Positions 1 through 7,949 are shown, numbered from the stretch's first letter. The stretch is DNA of 17,800 nucleotides from an uncultured Haloferula sp. (GCA_946885645.1 CAMPGU010000054.1:1-17800); one strand, 5' to 3'. Notes: generated by a model not told the origin, from the letters alone. Numbers and translations: made by a program.

Positions 1-1694
1 AGACCCCCGCGCCCCAGATCATCGACGCCTCCCAGCGCCGGATCGAGGCACCGAAACCCGGGGACAAGCCCTTCGAGCGAAAGTCTCCGAGCCATCTCTC
101 GCTCTCGGTTGCCGGGTTCGAGGACTACGAGCTCCCCGGCTTCGACCTCCTGGACGCGGTCGAGGAAGCAGAGGCCCCGGAGGCCAACCGCGACGAGCTC
201 CTGGCCACCCAGCGGACGATCATCGACACCTTGCGGGCCTTTGGAATCGAGGTGACACCGGGAGACATCACCCGCGGCCCGACCATCACGCGCTACGAGA
301 TCTACCCCTCCACCGGCCTGCGCGTTTCCCGCATCTCGCAACTCGAAGCGGACCTCGCCCGCGCGACTTGCGCCGAACGCATTAACATTCTCGCCCCCAT
401 CCCGGGCAAGGACACCGTAGGCATCGAGCTCGCGAACTCGCAAAAGGTCTCCGTACCGCTGCGGGAACTTCTGCAGGACCCGGAATTCCGCTCCGCCAAG
501 AAGAAGATCCCGCTCGCCCTCGGAAAAGACGTCTATGGCAAGACGGTGATCGGCGATTTGGCGGCCATGCCGCACCTGCTGGTCGCCGGGGCCACGGGTT
601 CGGGCAAATCGGTGTGCATCAACTCGATCATCGCCTCGATGCTCTTCAAGTTCGGTCCCGATGAACTCAGATTCATCATGGTGGACCCGAAGGTGGTCGA
701 GATGCAGATGTACAACAAGCTGCCCCATCTCGTCGTCCCGGTCGTGACCGACCCGAAGAAGGTGGTGGCCGCGCTGAAGTGGGTGGTGAACGAAATGGAG
801 AAGCGCTACCGCGTCTTCGCGAAGACCGGCGTGCGGAATTTCGACTCCTTCAACCACCGCGTGCGCCCGGAGAAAGCGGAAGCCGCCGCGGAGGAAATGA
901 AGGACGAGAGCCCTCCCTGGAACGCCGACGAGGAGGTGGACATGGAATCCATCGAATCGATCGCGGCCGCGCTTGAATCCGGCGAACTCGGCCCCGAAGC
1001 GGAAGAGGACGAGTTGCCCATCGAGGAAGAGAAGATTCCGGACCGCTACCCGTACATCGTCGTGCTCATCGACGAGCTTGCCGACCTGATGCAGACGGCT
1101 CCGGCGGACGTGGAGATGTGCATCGCTCGGATCGCCCAAAAAGCCCGCGCGGCGGGCATCCACCTGATCATCGCGACGCAAACCCCTCGTGCCGACGTGG
1201 TGACGGGCATCATCAAGGCGAACATTCCCTGCCGGATCGCCTTCCAGGTCTCCTCGCAGCTCGATTCCCGCGTGATTCTCGATAGCAAGGGAGCTGAGAA
1301 GCTGGTCGGCAAGGGCGACATGCTCTACCTGCCGCCGGGCTCGGCAAAGCTGGAGCGTTCCCAGGGAGCCTTCGTTTCCGACGAGGAGGTGGAGCGTCTT
1401 GTGGACCATTGCTCCGCACAGGCGGAGCCGAACTTTGAAACCGACATCCAGCGCTCCATCGATAACGGGGGCGATGACGGCGAGAACGAGGACGATATTT
1501 CCCCTGCCGACGAGGAGTTGATCATGAGGTGTATCGAGGTCGCGAGGCAGGAGCAAAAGTGTAGTACCTCGCTCCTCCAGCGTCGCCTCCGCCTCGGCTA
1601 CACCCGCGCCGCGCGCATGGTGGACATCCTGGAAGCTCGCGGCGTCGTGGGACCGGGTGACGGGGCCAAACCCCGCGAAGTGTTTCTAAAGTGA
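1..1694 (+). CDS. ftsK: DNA translocase FtsK/SpoIIIE, C-terminal part (5' end outside window)
   Basis: The frame is open from base 3, so the gene starts left of the window; a TTG at 231 is internal. FtsK is a hexameric ATPase at the division septum that pumps chromosome DNA and helps resolve dimers at dif. The visible order matches the motor: an alpha-domain stretch (YELPGFDLLD, then a helix ending in FGIEVTPGD), Walker A GATGSGKS at 588-611, VDPK motif near 660-675, Walker B VVLIDELADL near 1060-1085, ATQTPRADV near 1185-1200, and the gamma winged helix at about 1500-1691 (STSLLQRRLRLGYTRAARMVD, ending EARGVVGP). The gamma domain in this family reads KOPS DNA motifs. Two acidic stretches stand out: about 59 residues between Walker A and B (about 870-1046) and a D/E/N-rich linker before gamma (about 1460-1515). 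The membrane segments are not in view. Identification is very secure. Confidence 0.97.
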   Translation, partial: TPAPQIIDASQRRIEAPKPGDKPFERKSPSHLSLSVAGFEDYELPGFDLLDAVEEAEAPEANRDELLATQRTIIDTLRAFGIEVTPGDITRGPTITRYEIYPSTGLRVSRISQLEADLARATCAERINILAPIPGKDTVGIELANSQKVSVPLRELLQDPEFRSAKKKIPLALGKDVYGKTVIGDLAAMPHLLVAGATGSGKSVCINSIIASMLFKFGPDELRFIMVDPKVVEMQMYNKLPHLVVPVVTDPKKVVAALKWVVNEMEKRYRVFAKTGVRNFDSFNHRVRPEKAEAAAEEMKDESPPWNADEEVDMESIESIAAALESGELGPEAEEDELPIEEEKIPDRYPYIVVLIDELADLMQTAPADVEMCIARIAQKARAAGIHLIIATQTPRADVVTGIIKANIPCRIAFQVSSQLDSRVILDSKGAEKLVGKGDMLYLPPGSAKLERSQGAFVSDEEVERLVDHCSAQAEPNFETDIQRSIDNGGDDGENEDDISPADEELIMRCIEVARQEQKCSTSLLQRRLRLGYTRAARMVDILEARGVVGPGDGAKPREVFLK

Positions 1695-1858
1695 GGTGGG
1701 CCTAAAGAAGGGTCCGTGCATTTTGCGACTCAATCCCGCAACTCGCATCGTGGAAGAGGCCATGAAGCTCTCCTCCCCTCACTGGTAAAGTCATCACCCT
1801 GAAGGAGCTATCAACCTTCCCGCAGTCGTGGCCCGCGTCTTGCAAAAAAGGTGCAGCC

Positions 1859-2230
1859 ATGAAATCATCCGTGATCGAAAAAAAGCATCGGGGAACCGCT
1901 GTGGTGGATCCCGAGGAACATTGGAATAATCTCCACCAGCCCCAGCACAACGGCTTGGGAACCACGCTCAGGCACGCGGGCGCAAGGCTGAAGTCGATGC
2001 ATGTGGCCGAGATCGCCGGTATCGCGGCAGCGGGTTTCGCCCTCGGATACCTGTTCTTCTCCCGCGGCGGCTTCACCGGCCGCAGGCATAGCTATCTCCG
2101 GAACGTTATCGGGAGTTCCGTCATTCCGGCCGCCTCCAAGGGCTTCCATCGCGCGTATGATACCTTGCGCGACGGCAAGTCCTTTGAACGGCTCGGCCGG
2201 GAAGTGGCGAAGCTGCGGTCGCATTGGTAG
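1859..2230 (+). CDS. Small single-helix membrane protein, function unknown
   Basis: A protein of 123 residues with no family I can name securely. Residues about 1-48 are polar and His/Lys/Glu-rich, residues about 49-68 form one hydrophobic Gly/Ala-rich helix (EIAGIAAAGFALGYLFFSR) with small-residue spacing typical of packed helices, and the tail is basic and polar. The ATG at 1859 is preceded by AAAAAAGGTGCAGCC, in which AAGG is a plausible weak ribosome site; this is one of the few such sites in the window. It begins 164 bases after ftsK, where I see no terminator, so co-transcription with ftsK is possible. The next gene begins 20 bases downstream and encodes a similar helix. The layout resembles small DUF883/YqjD-like inner-membrane proteins, but the resemblance is only in architecture. 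Confidence 0.7.
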   Translation: MKSSVIEKKHRGTAVVDPEEHWNNLHQPQHNGLGTTLRHAGARLKSMHVAEIAGIAAAGFALGYLFFSRGGFTGRRHSYLRNVIGSSVIPAASKGFHRAYDTLRDGKSFERLGREVAKLRSHW

Positions 2231-2250
2231 GAACCCTCGCCTTCCCCGCC

Positions 2251-2613
2251 ATGAGCATTCCTCAACCCGCCTCCTTCCAGCCCGACGAATGGGTGGAAGA
2301 AAAAATCGTCCACGCCAAGCAGCGCACGCAGGAGTGCCGCGCCGAACTGGAACAGTCGATCATACGCCACCCCTTGGGCTCGGTAGCTCTCGGGTTCGGC
2401 GCGGGCTATCTGGCGAAAAGCCTGCCGATGGCCCGCATTGCCTCGACCACGCTGAGAATCGCGCTGGCCTTCACGCCCCACATCTTGCTGGCTTTGGGAG
2501 CCGCCCGGGCGTGGCAGGTGCTCCGTAGCGAGGACCAAACTAGCTCTCCTATTTTGGCCGAGCCCGATGCGCCGGATCGCGGTCCTTCGGTTGCCAGTTT
2601 CCCCGGCCCCTAG
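2251..2613 (+). CDS. Small membrane protein, YqjD/ElaB (DUF883)-like architecture
   Basis: A protein of 120 residues from the ATG at 2251. A TTG at 2224 would add nine residues and overlap the previous gene, and is less likely. An amphipathic, charged N-terminal half (about 12-42, with EEKIVHAKQRTQECRAELEQ) is followed by IRHPLGSVALGFGAGYLAKS (about 43-62). This has the Pro-then-Gly-rich helix layout of the C-terminal anchor of YqjD/ElaB proteins, which are stationary-phase inner-membrane proteins reported to bind ribosomes. A second hydrophobic stretch (about 68-92, LRIALAFTPHILLALGAARAW) follows, then a polar tail, so two membrane passes are possible. The leader is C-rich (CTTCCCCGCC before ATG) with no Shine-Dalgarno site. 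The gene ends 11 bases before the strong terminator and probably forms a two-gene unit with the protein upstream. The family link is tentative. Confidence 0.68.
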   Translation: MSIPQPASFQPDEWVEEKIVHAKQRTQECRAELEQSIIRHPLGSVALGFGAGYLAKSLPMARIASTTLRIALAFTPHILLALGAARAWQVLRSEDQTSSPILAEPDAPDRGPSVASFPGP

Positions 2614-2624
2614 GGACTAACGCC

Positions 2625-2659
2625 AAAAAGCCGGCAGGACGTGTCCTGCCGGCTTTTTT
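2625..2659 (+). terminator. Strong Rho-independent terminator, symmetric
   Basis: A perfect inverted repeat: GCCGGCAGGAC (2630-2640) pairs with GTCCTGCCGGC (2643-2653), is preceded by five A (2625-2629) and followed by six T (2654-2659). The flanking A and T runs make it work in principle in both directions. It closes the two small membrane protein genes. Confidence 0.93.
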
Positions 2660-2671
2660 GCGGCTTGGCCC

Positions 2672-2693
2672 GGGGATCGCAGCGACGATCCCC
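2672..2693. repeat. Second perfect hairpin just after the terminator
   Basis: GGGGATCG (2672-2679) and CGATCCCC (2686-2693) form an 8-bp stem with the loop CAGCGA. No T run follows, so it is not a standard terminator. It could be a repetitive extragenic palindrome, a protein-binding site or a structure in the leader of the next gene; the sequence does not decide. Confidence 0.5.
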
Positions 2694-2791
2694 TACCGGG
2701 AGGATTGCACGGTGCCGCCGATGCCCAACGTAAGCATCTCCTCCCACGGATAAAGCTGGGCCGTAATAAGGGCGCAAGTCGTTACCTAACA

Positions 2792-4231
2792 ATGAATTTT
2801 AAGCTTTCTTTCCTATCTTTCATTTTCTACCTTCAATTAATGTCATTTTTAAGGGGATCGAAATCTTTTGCTGAGCCTCTGTTGCGCTTTGCACTGATCC
2901 TTGGATGCCTTCTCCCGGCTTTCGGGTCGGCCGGCCCGGGAACGATCTCCGTCGCGTGGAACCGGAACACCGAGTCCAATGTGAGCGGGTACAAGATCTA
3001 CTGGGGGGAGACCGCCCGCCACTATACCAAGGTGCTGGATGCAGGGAATGCGGTGGAGGCCAGATTGACGGAACTGACGAGCGGCCAGACCTATTTTTGC
3101 GCGGTCACCGCCTACAACACCGCAGGTCAAGAAAGCGCGTATTCCTCCGAGATCAGCGTGACCTACGTCGCTGAACCCGGAGCACAGGACAGCAGTTCCC
3201 GTCTCGTGCTCCTCGAGGCTGAAAACGGTCAGCGGGGTTCACCGATGTCGATTTTCACCGAAGCCGGGGTCTCATACGTCGCCACTTCCACCTATTCCAC
3301 CTCGGCTTGGGTCGAACTAGGGTTCACCGCGCCCGTGGGGGACAACTACCACGTCTGGTGCCGGGTGAAGTCTCCCACCTCCAGCACGGACTCTTTCGGA
3401 GTCGCGGTGGACAGCGGCACCGAGGACATCTTCCACGTCTATGGGGCTCCGGAACCGGCAGACGGTATCCGCAGCAGCTCGTGGATTTGGAAAAAGATCC
3501 ACCTGCCAAACGCGGGGCCGAAGGTCTATGCACTGAGCGCCGCAGCCCACACCATCCGCTTCCGCTCCCGCGAACCCGGCGCGCAGCTGGATCGGATCGT
3601 TTTGACCAACGACCCGAATTTCATTCCCGACGATTCGCTACCGAGGAGCGGCGACGTGCTGGCGGTGACGGAGCCACCGGCAAGCTTGGTCCGCAACCAA
3701 GGCCAGTCGGCCGTCTTCACGGTCACGGCTGCCGCCACCGGTCCCGTCTCCTACCAATGGAAGAAGAACGGAGTAGCGTTGTCCGGAGCGAATTCGGCAT
3801 CGCTCATCCTCGGATCCCTAGGCACCGGCGATGCGGGGCACTACTCGGTGGACGTCATCAACGGGACCGTCAGCGCCACTGCGGGCCCGGCATTCTTAAC
3901 CGTGAATTCCACCGTTCCCCAGCCGGTCTTCAGGGTAAGCCGCATGACCTTGAATCCGGATCGCTCGCTCGCGTTTCACCTCGAGGGCGAGCTTGACACC
4001 AACATTCTCGTCTATGCTTCCAGCAACCTCACGACCTGGAGCCTCATCGCCGTTCACTACAACGAGACCGGCCTGATCACGGTATCCGATCCCGGTGCCG
4101 CCGGCAAAACCCAGCGGTTCTACCGCCTGGAGAGCGAGTCGATGTCTCCCTTCGGCGAATCGGAATCGGATCGCACGCCGACGCCGGGAGGTGCGACCAC
4201 CAAGGCCCTGAACGTGAGTCCGGAGCCTTGA
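2792..4231 (+). CDS. Secreted multidomain protein: FnIII, CBM-like, Ig-like, C-terminal RFYRL-type module
   Basis: Of 479 residues from the ATG at 2792. ATG 2840 is an alternative and would give a cleaner 31-residue signal peptide (SFLRGSK, then LLRFALILGCLLPAFGSA); no Shine-Dalgarno site favours either. Order: one FnIII domain at about 50-125 (TISVAWNRNTESNVSGYKIY, SGQTYFCAVTAYNTAGQES); a CBM6/35-like sugar-binding sandwich at about 138-278 (opening LLEAENG, Trp/Tyr-rich); an Ig-like domain at about 290-373 (YQWKKNGVALSGANSASLIL, GDAGHYSVDV); and a C-terminal module at about 378-447 (ILVYASSNLTTWSLIA, QRFYRL) common in secreted Verrucomicrobia proteins. A Ser/Pro/Thr-rich tail of about 32 residues follows. 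The coding start lies in an AT-rich patch (about 2785-2870). No catalytic domain is seen; a surface adhesin or glycan-binding role is inferred from the domains and from the convergent polysaccharide genes. Confidence 0.85.
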   Translation: MNFKLSFLSFIFYLQLMSFLRGSKSFAEPLLRFALILGCLLPAFGSAGPGTISVAWNRNTESNVSGYKIYWGETARHYTKVLDAGNAVEARLTELTSGQTYFCAVTAYNTAGQESAYSSEISVTYVAEPGAQDSSSRLVLLEAENGQRGSPMSIFTEAGVSYVATSTYSTSAWVELGFTAPVGDNYHVWCRVKSPTSSTDSFGVAVDSGTEDIFHVYGAPEPADGIRSSSWIWKKIHLPNAGPKVYALSAAAHTIRFRSREPGAQLDRIVLTNDPNFIPDDSLPRSGDVLAVTEPPASLVRNQGQSAVFTVTAAATGPVSYQWKKNGVALSGANSASLILGSLGTGDAGHYSVDVINGTVSATAGPAFLTVNSTVPQPVFRVSRMTLNPDRSLAFHLEGELDTNILVYASSNLTTWSLIAVHYNETGLITVSDPGAAGKTQRFYRLESESMSPFGESESDRTPTPGGATTKALNVSPEP

Positions 4232-4247
4232 TGAGAGCTGCGGGGGA

Positions 4248-4261
4248 GCCCGGCGGCGGGC
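4248..4261. terminator. Possible shared hairpin between convergent genes
   Basis: GCCCG (4248-4252), loop GCGG, CGGGC (4257-4261), in the 36-base gap between two convergent stop codons. The stem is short, GC-only and lacks a T run, so a role as a shared terminator is only possible. Confidence 0.25.
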
Positions 4262-4267
4262 GGAAGC

Positions 4268-4921
4268 TTACCAGCGGCTCTGACTCACGTAGATCGTGTC
4301 GTAAGGCCGGACATAAAATGCACTGTCCGAGGCACCGCTGAGGGTGTCGCTGAGGTTGAGGGCATAGCGCTGGTGCTTGCCCCCTTGGTTACGGACGACG
4401 ACCACCTGCTTCGGGTTGGCGAATTTCGAGAAACCGCCGGCTTCCATGATGGCCTCGAACGCCGTCATCGGGCGATCCAAGGGCACCTTCCCCGGCTTCA
4501 TCACCTCGCCGGAGACATACACCCCGGAGGCAGCCGTTTCCACCGCGACCAGCACGGTGGGATTCTGGAGATGGCTCTGATACAGGCCGGTCAACTGGGA
4601 TTGCAAGGACGCGACGCTCTTCCCCTGTGCGGTCACGGAGCCGACGGTCGGGAGGCTCACCTTGCCGGTTGCCTCGATTTTCTGGACCGTGTTGAGTTCC
4701 GGAGCGCCCGGATAGGTCACGCGGATCACATCACCCGCGGTGAGGGTGCCGGCAGGCCGGGGCGAGTAGGCCTCGGCGGGAATCGGGCTATAAGGCGCGG
4801 AACTCTCGCAGCCGGTGAAGGCGAAGGCGAGCAGGAGCGCCATCATGCCGGTAAAGGCGGCGAGGAGGGCGTTGCGAAGGCTGGGCGGATTGCCGGTCTG
4901 GGTTATGGGAGTGGTTTTCAT
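4268..4921 (-). CDS. Short Wza-like polysaccharide export lipoprotein
   Basis: A protein of 217 residues. After a long hydrophobic signal (about 16-37) comes a lipobox-like FTGC with Cys38, suggesting a lipoprotein; Phe at -3 is not the classic residue. A Poly_export domain follows at about 58-128 (TLTAGDVIRVTYPGAPELNT, GKVSLPTVGSV, LQNPTVLVAV), then one SLBB domain at about 132-190 (VYVSGEVMKPGKVPLDRPMT, AFEAIMEAGGF). Family members form the outer-membrane channel for capsule or exopolysaccharide. At 217 residues it is much shorter than E. coli Wza (about 380): the second SLBB and the C-terminal membrane-spanning helix are absent, as in short Verrucomicrobia/Bacteroidetes relatives. It is last in the leftward block, 206 bases after the rfbC-like gene, so it may have its own promoter. 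A weak GAAGA lies near the start; a CCCCCACCCCC tract lies 14-24 bases upstream. Confidence 0.9.
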   Translation of the reverse strand: MKTTPITQTGNPPSLRNALLAAFTGMMALLLAFAFTGCESSAPYSPIPAEAYSPRPAGTLTAGDVIRVTYPGAPELNTVQKIEATGKVSLPTVGSVTAQGKSVASLQSQLTGLYQSHLQNPTVLVAVETAASGVYVSGEVMKPGKVPLDRPMTAFEAIMEAGGFSKFANPKQVVVVRNQGGKHQRYALNLSDTLSGASDSAFYVRPYDTIYVSQSRW

Positions 4922-4984
4922 CGGATCTTCGTTCGGGGGTGGGGGTGAATCGGGGAAGTTACCCGAGATGCAGTTTTACAAATC

Positions 4985-4999
4985 GAATCCGTAGGATTC
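4985..4999. repeat. Short inverted repeat between the rfbC-like gene and the export gene
   Basis: GAATCC (4985-4990), GTA, GGATTC (4994-4999). It lies 64-78 bases upstream of the export lipoprotein start and could be an operator or a weak hairpin. There is no T run on either side. The rest of the 206-base gap (4922-5127) shows no convincing gene and no clear -35/-10 pair. Confidence 0.3.
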
Positions 5000-5127
5000 T
5001 TCCAGGCATTGCGGGTGCCCGGTTTTATGCTTTCGATACCATGTCGAGGCGGTTCGGACGAGGTTTTTACGGCTGCCTAGGTCGTGCTGCCCGCGGTGCA
5101 GCCATCGCGCGGGAAGCAAGGGAGCAT

Positions 5128-5865
5128 CTATCCTGCTAGGTAGCGGTCCCAGTCTTGCGGGAGCGGGGCTTTCTCCACGTCGCTGGCGATGCGGCCCTCC
5201 CACTCGGGGTTGAAGACGGTGCTGGTGCCATACACCATGATGAGATCCTCATTGCCGACATTCCGGAGCGCATGAGCCACCCCGGAAGGGATGACCACCG
5301 CCGCATTATCCGGGCCGGAGCGGCTGTCGCCGGGGATTACGAAGCGCATCACACGCCGCGGCATTCCCACGCGCTCATCCACCAGAACCATTTCGCAGAT
5401 GCCGGTGAGGAAGAACATCACGTCCCATTGCTCCCGGTCATAGGGCCGCAGGGAGTAGTCCGCGGCCGATTCGACATAGAGCTTCCGGAACCACGCGGCG
5501 GCATCCTCTCCCGCGGGGATGAAAGGCGGATGGATGTGGAATCCCTTCGCGCTGTCCCGGTGCATCAGCGCCGAAGCCCACTGGCGCGGGGCGAGACCGA
5601 TCCGGTCCAAGGTGCCTTCGGTGAGGCGGGTCAACTCGCCGAAGTATCCCCTTCCCTTCTGCTGAAATACCCGGCGCTGGAAAAGCTCCACGCCGGGGAT
5701 CCAGGCCTCCTGCAGGCTCTCGCGGCCGGCAATGGCCTCGGAGGCATTGACTCCCCCCGTACCAAGGCGCAGGGCGAGATCGGCCTTGGAGTAATCGCGG
5801 GTTTCCAAGAGCGCGCGGGCCTCGCCCTTCAGGCCGGCCCATGAATCGTGATGAATGGAAGACAT
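5128..5865 (-). CDS. Divergent RfbC/RmlC-like cupin (dTDP-4-dehydrorhamnose 3,5-epimerase family)
   Basis: Of 245 residues, against about 180-190 for usual RmlC. The family pattern is traceable: WIPGVELFQRRVF then GRGYFGE (about 55-77; usual form I.GV..I...VF.D.RG.F.E), KGFHIHPP (about 107-114; usual RGLH.Q, with His110 at the catalytic base position), QWDVMFFLTGICEMVLVDER (about 146-165), and VVIPSGVAHAL (about 190-200; usual IP.G.AHGF). Differences: an N-terminal extension of about 50 residues, an insertion of about 25-30 after HIHPP, Phe218 in STVFNPEWEGRI where the family has a catalytic Tyr before N-P, and a C-terminus without the usual LS.KD motif. It starts five bases after the rfbA stop, so it is translationally linked to rfbA-B-D. 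It could do the epimerase step by altered chemistry, act on another dTDP-sugar, or be non-catalytic. Family is fairly sure; reaction is not. Confidence 0.8.
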   Translation of the reverse strand: MSSIHHDSWAGLKGEARALLETRDYSKADLALRLGTGGVNASEAIAGRESLQEAWIPGVELFQRRVFQQKGRGYFGELTRLTEGTLDRIGLAPRQWASALMHRDSAKGFHIHPPFIPAGEDAAAWFRKLYVESAADYSLRPYDREQWDVMFFLTGICEMVLVDERVGMPRRVMRFVIPGDSRSGPDNAAVVIPSGVAHALRNVGNEDLIMVYGTSTVFNPEWEGRIASDVEKAPLPQDWDRYLAG

Positions 5866-5870
5866 GGGCG

Positions 5871-6782
5871 TCAGAGGGTGGCGAGATACTCGCCGTAAGG
5901 GGTCTTGGCGTACTTCTCGACCGACTCGTTGAGCTTGTCGCGATCGATCCGGCCTTGCAGGAATGCGACCTCCTCAGGGCAGGCGATCTTCAGGCCCTGG
6001 CGGTGCTGGATCACCTGGACGAATTGGGTGGCGTCGGCCAGCGAGTCGGGGGTGCCGGTATCCAGCCAGGTAGTGCCGCGCCCGAGCAGCTCGACGCGCA
6101 GCTCGCCGCGCTCGAGATAGACCCGGTTCAAATCCGTGATTTCGAGTTCGCCACGGGGTGAAGGCTTCAACGCCTTCGCCATCTCCACGACGTTCTGATC
6201 ATAGAAGTAGATGCCCGGCACAGCGTAGTTCGACTTCGGCTCCTTCGGCTTCTCCTCGAGCGAGACCACGTTTCCTTCCGCATCGAATTCCACGACGCCG
6301 TACTGCTCCGGCTGGTTCGTGTGATAGCCGAAAACGGTGGCTCCCTCCATTCGCCGGGAGGCTGCGAGCAGGGACTTCGCGAGTTCATGGCCGTAGAAGA
6401 GGTTGTCCCCCAGCACGAGGCAAACGGGATCCCCGGCAAGGAACTCTTCCCCGATGAGGAAAGCCTGGGCCAGCCCTTCGGGCTTCGGCTGTTCCGCATA
6501 GGAAATCCGGAGACCCCACTGCGAGCCGTCCCCCAGCAGATGCTCGAAGCCGGGGAGATCCCGCGGTGTGGAGATGAGCAGGATCTCCTTCACCCCCGCG
6601 AGCATGAGCACCGTGAGGGGGTAATAGATCATCGGCTTGTCATAGACCGGGATGAGCTGCTTGCTCACCGAGTGGGTCATCGGAAACAGGCGGCTGCCCG
6701 TTCCTCCCGCAAGGATGATGCCCTTGCGGAGTTCGAGATCTTCGGGTGCCAGGGCGAGTCGGTTCTTTTCAAGTTCTAGCAT
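5871..6782 (-). CDS. rfbA: Glucose-1-phosphate thymidylyltransferase
   Basis: Makes dTDP-glucose from dTTP and glucose-1-phosphate, the first step of dTDP-L-rhamnose synthesis, in the cytoplasm. Of 303 residues. The nucleotide-binding signature [11 protein letters not shown] is at 26-36, followed by [17 protein letters not shown] (about 40-56), the metal-site VLGDN with Asp126, EEKP (176-179), [12 protein letters not shown] (184-195), GELEITDLN (211-219) and WLDTGT (239-244), all as in RmlA. The N-terminus has about 17 residues more than usual before RKGIILAGG; no ATG lies closer, so the start at 6782 is kept. It starts nine bases after the rfbB stop, with the leader TCCCTCCCC and no Shine-Dalgarno site. 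RmlA is usually feedback-inhibited by dTDP-rhamnose. Confidence 0.97.
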   Translation of the reverse strand: MLELEKNRLALAPEDLELRKGIILAGGTGSRLFPMTHSVSKQLIPVYDKPMIYYPLTVLMLAGVKEILLISTPRDLPGFEHLLGDGSQWGLRISYAEQPKPEGLAQAFLIGEEFLAGDPVCLVLGDNLFYGHELAKSLLAASRRMEGATVFGYHTNQPEQYGVVEFDAEGNVVSLEEKPKEPKSNYAVPGIYFYDQNVVEMAKALKPSPRGELEITDLNRVYLERGELRVELLGRGTTWLDTGTPDSLADATQFVQVIQHRQGLKIACPEEVAFLQGRIDRDKLNESVEKYAKTPYGEYLATL

Positions 6783-6791
6783 GGGGAGGGA

Positions 6792-7901
6792 TCAAGCAAG
6801 GGTTCCAAGCCGTTCACCGCGGTAGCTGCCGTCTTCGATGCCGCGGATCCAGTCCTGGTGATCGAGGTACCATTGGACGGTCTTGCGGAGGCCGGTGGCG
6901 AAGGTTTCGCGCGGCGACCAGCCCAGCTCGTTTTCAATCCGGGACGGATCGATCGCATAGCGGCGGTCGTGGCCGGGACGATCCGTCACGTAAGTGATAA
7001 GCTCGTCGGCCGATTTGACGGCGCTCTCGGGAGCGAGCTCGTGGACCGTTTCGATGAGGGATCTGACCACATCGATGTTCTTCATCTCGTTCTTACCACC
7101 GATGACATAGACCTCGCCCATGGCTCCGCGCACCAGGGCGGTGGCGAGCCCGCGGCAGTGATCCTCCACGTAGAGCCAGTCCCGGATGTTGGTGCCGTCC
7201 CCATACACGGGGAGCGACTCGCCTCTCAGGGTCTTCTGAATCATCAGGGGCAGCAGCTTTTCGGGGAACTGGAAGGGGCCGTAATTGTTCGAGCAATTGG
7301 TGGTGATCACCGGCATTCCGTAGGTGTGGAAGTAGGCGCGCACGAGATGATCGCTGCCTGCCTTCGAAGCGCTGTACGGGCTGTTCGGCGCATACGGGGT
7401 GGTCTCGCAGAACATCGGATCGGCGGCACCGAGCGAGCCGAAAACCTCATCCGTCGAGACGTGCAGGAAAGCCGACTCTCCCCCGTCGGCAATGGATTTC
7501 CCGTAGTTCGGGAGCTTGGTGCGGCCGGTTTCGGCGAGGTATTTACGGAAGGCGTCCAGCAAGCGGAAGGTGCCGACCACGTTGGTGAGGATGAAAGCCT
7601 CGGGACCATCGATCGAGCGATCCACGTGCGACTCCGCCGCCAGGTGCATCACCGCATCGATGTCATGCTCGCGCAGCAAGCCGCCGACGAACTTTTCATC
7701 GCAGATGTCGCCCTGGGCGAAGACGTGGCGCGGATCCACATCGAGGTCCTCCACGCTGGAGCGGTTTCCCGCATAGGTCAGCTTGTCGAGATTGACGACC
7801 TTGTCGATGGGCACGCCGAGTTCCGCGGAGGCCTCACCGAGGAGGTAGTGGACCAGATTCGATCCGATGAAGCCGGCACCGCCGGTTACAAGTATGTTCA
7901 T
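6792..7901 (-). CDS. rfbB: dTDP-glucose 4,6-dehydratase
   Basis: NAD-dependent extended SDR enzyme that turns dTDP-glucose into dTDP-4-keto-6-deoxyglucose, the second step of the rhamnose pathway. Of 369 residues, slightly longer than the usual 330-360. The Rossmann motif TGGAGFIG is at 6-13, LDKLTYAGN at 38-46, [12 protein letters not shown] at 86-97, the catalytic Thr150-Asp151-Glu152 in VSTDEVFG, the Tyr176-x3-Lys180 pair in [12 protein letters not shown], and [18 protein letters not shown] at 202-219. Every family landmark is present. It is preceded by rfbD with a gap of 48 bases and followed by rfbA after nine bases, so the three look like one operon. The leader CACCCTTCCCCACCC has no Shine-Dalgarno site. 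Confidence 0.98.
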   Translation of the reverse strand: MNILVTGGAGFIGSNLVHYLLGEASAELGVPIDKVVNLDKLTYAGNRSSVEDLDVDPRHVFAQGDICDEKFVGGLLREHDIDAVMHLAAESHVDRSIDGPEAFILTNVVGTFRLLDAFRKYLAETGRTKLPNYGKSIADGGESAFLHVSTDEVFGSLGAADPMFCETTPYAPNSPYSASKAGSDHLVRAYFHTYGMPVITTNCSNNYGPFQFPEKLLPLMIQKTLRGESLPVYGDGTNIRDWLYVEDHCRGLATALVRGAMGEVYVIGGKNEMKNIDVVRSLIETVHELAPESAVKSADELITYVTDRPGHDRRYAIDPSRIENELGWSPRETFATGLRKTVQWYLDHQDWIRGIEDGSYRGERLGTLA

Positions 7902-7949
7902 GGGTGGGGAAGGGTGAACTGTAGGGGAATGATAATGCCGCCGTCAACC

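Noticed and set aside
231..233. TTG at 231 as the start of ftsK
   Set aside because: The frame continues to the left edge with typical FtsK sequence (LPGFDLLD region).
2705..2791. TTG start of the secreted FnIII protein at 2705
   Set aside because: The added 29 residues are basic and polar and would sit in front of a signal peptide; two ATG codons lie closer to it.
5086..5102. GCTGC-CCGCGGT-GCAGC inverted repeat after the rfbC-like stop as a terminator
   Set aside because: Short stem with no T run directly after it; expected by chance in GC-rich DNA.
4939..5139. Small frames in the gap between the export gene and the rfbC-like gene (66 codons on +, 75 on -)
   Set aside because: Arg/Gly-rich products without features; the + frame runs into the 3' end of the rfbC-like gene and the - frame overlaps it further.
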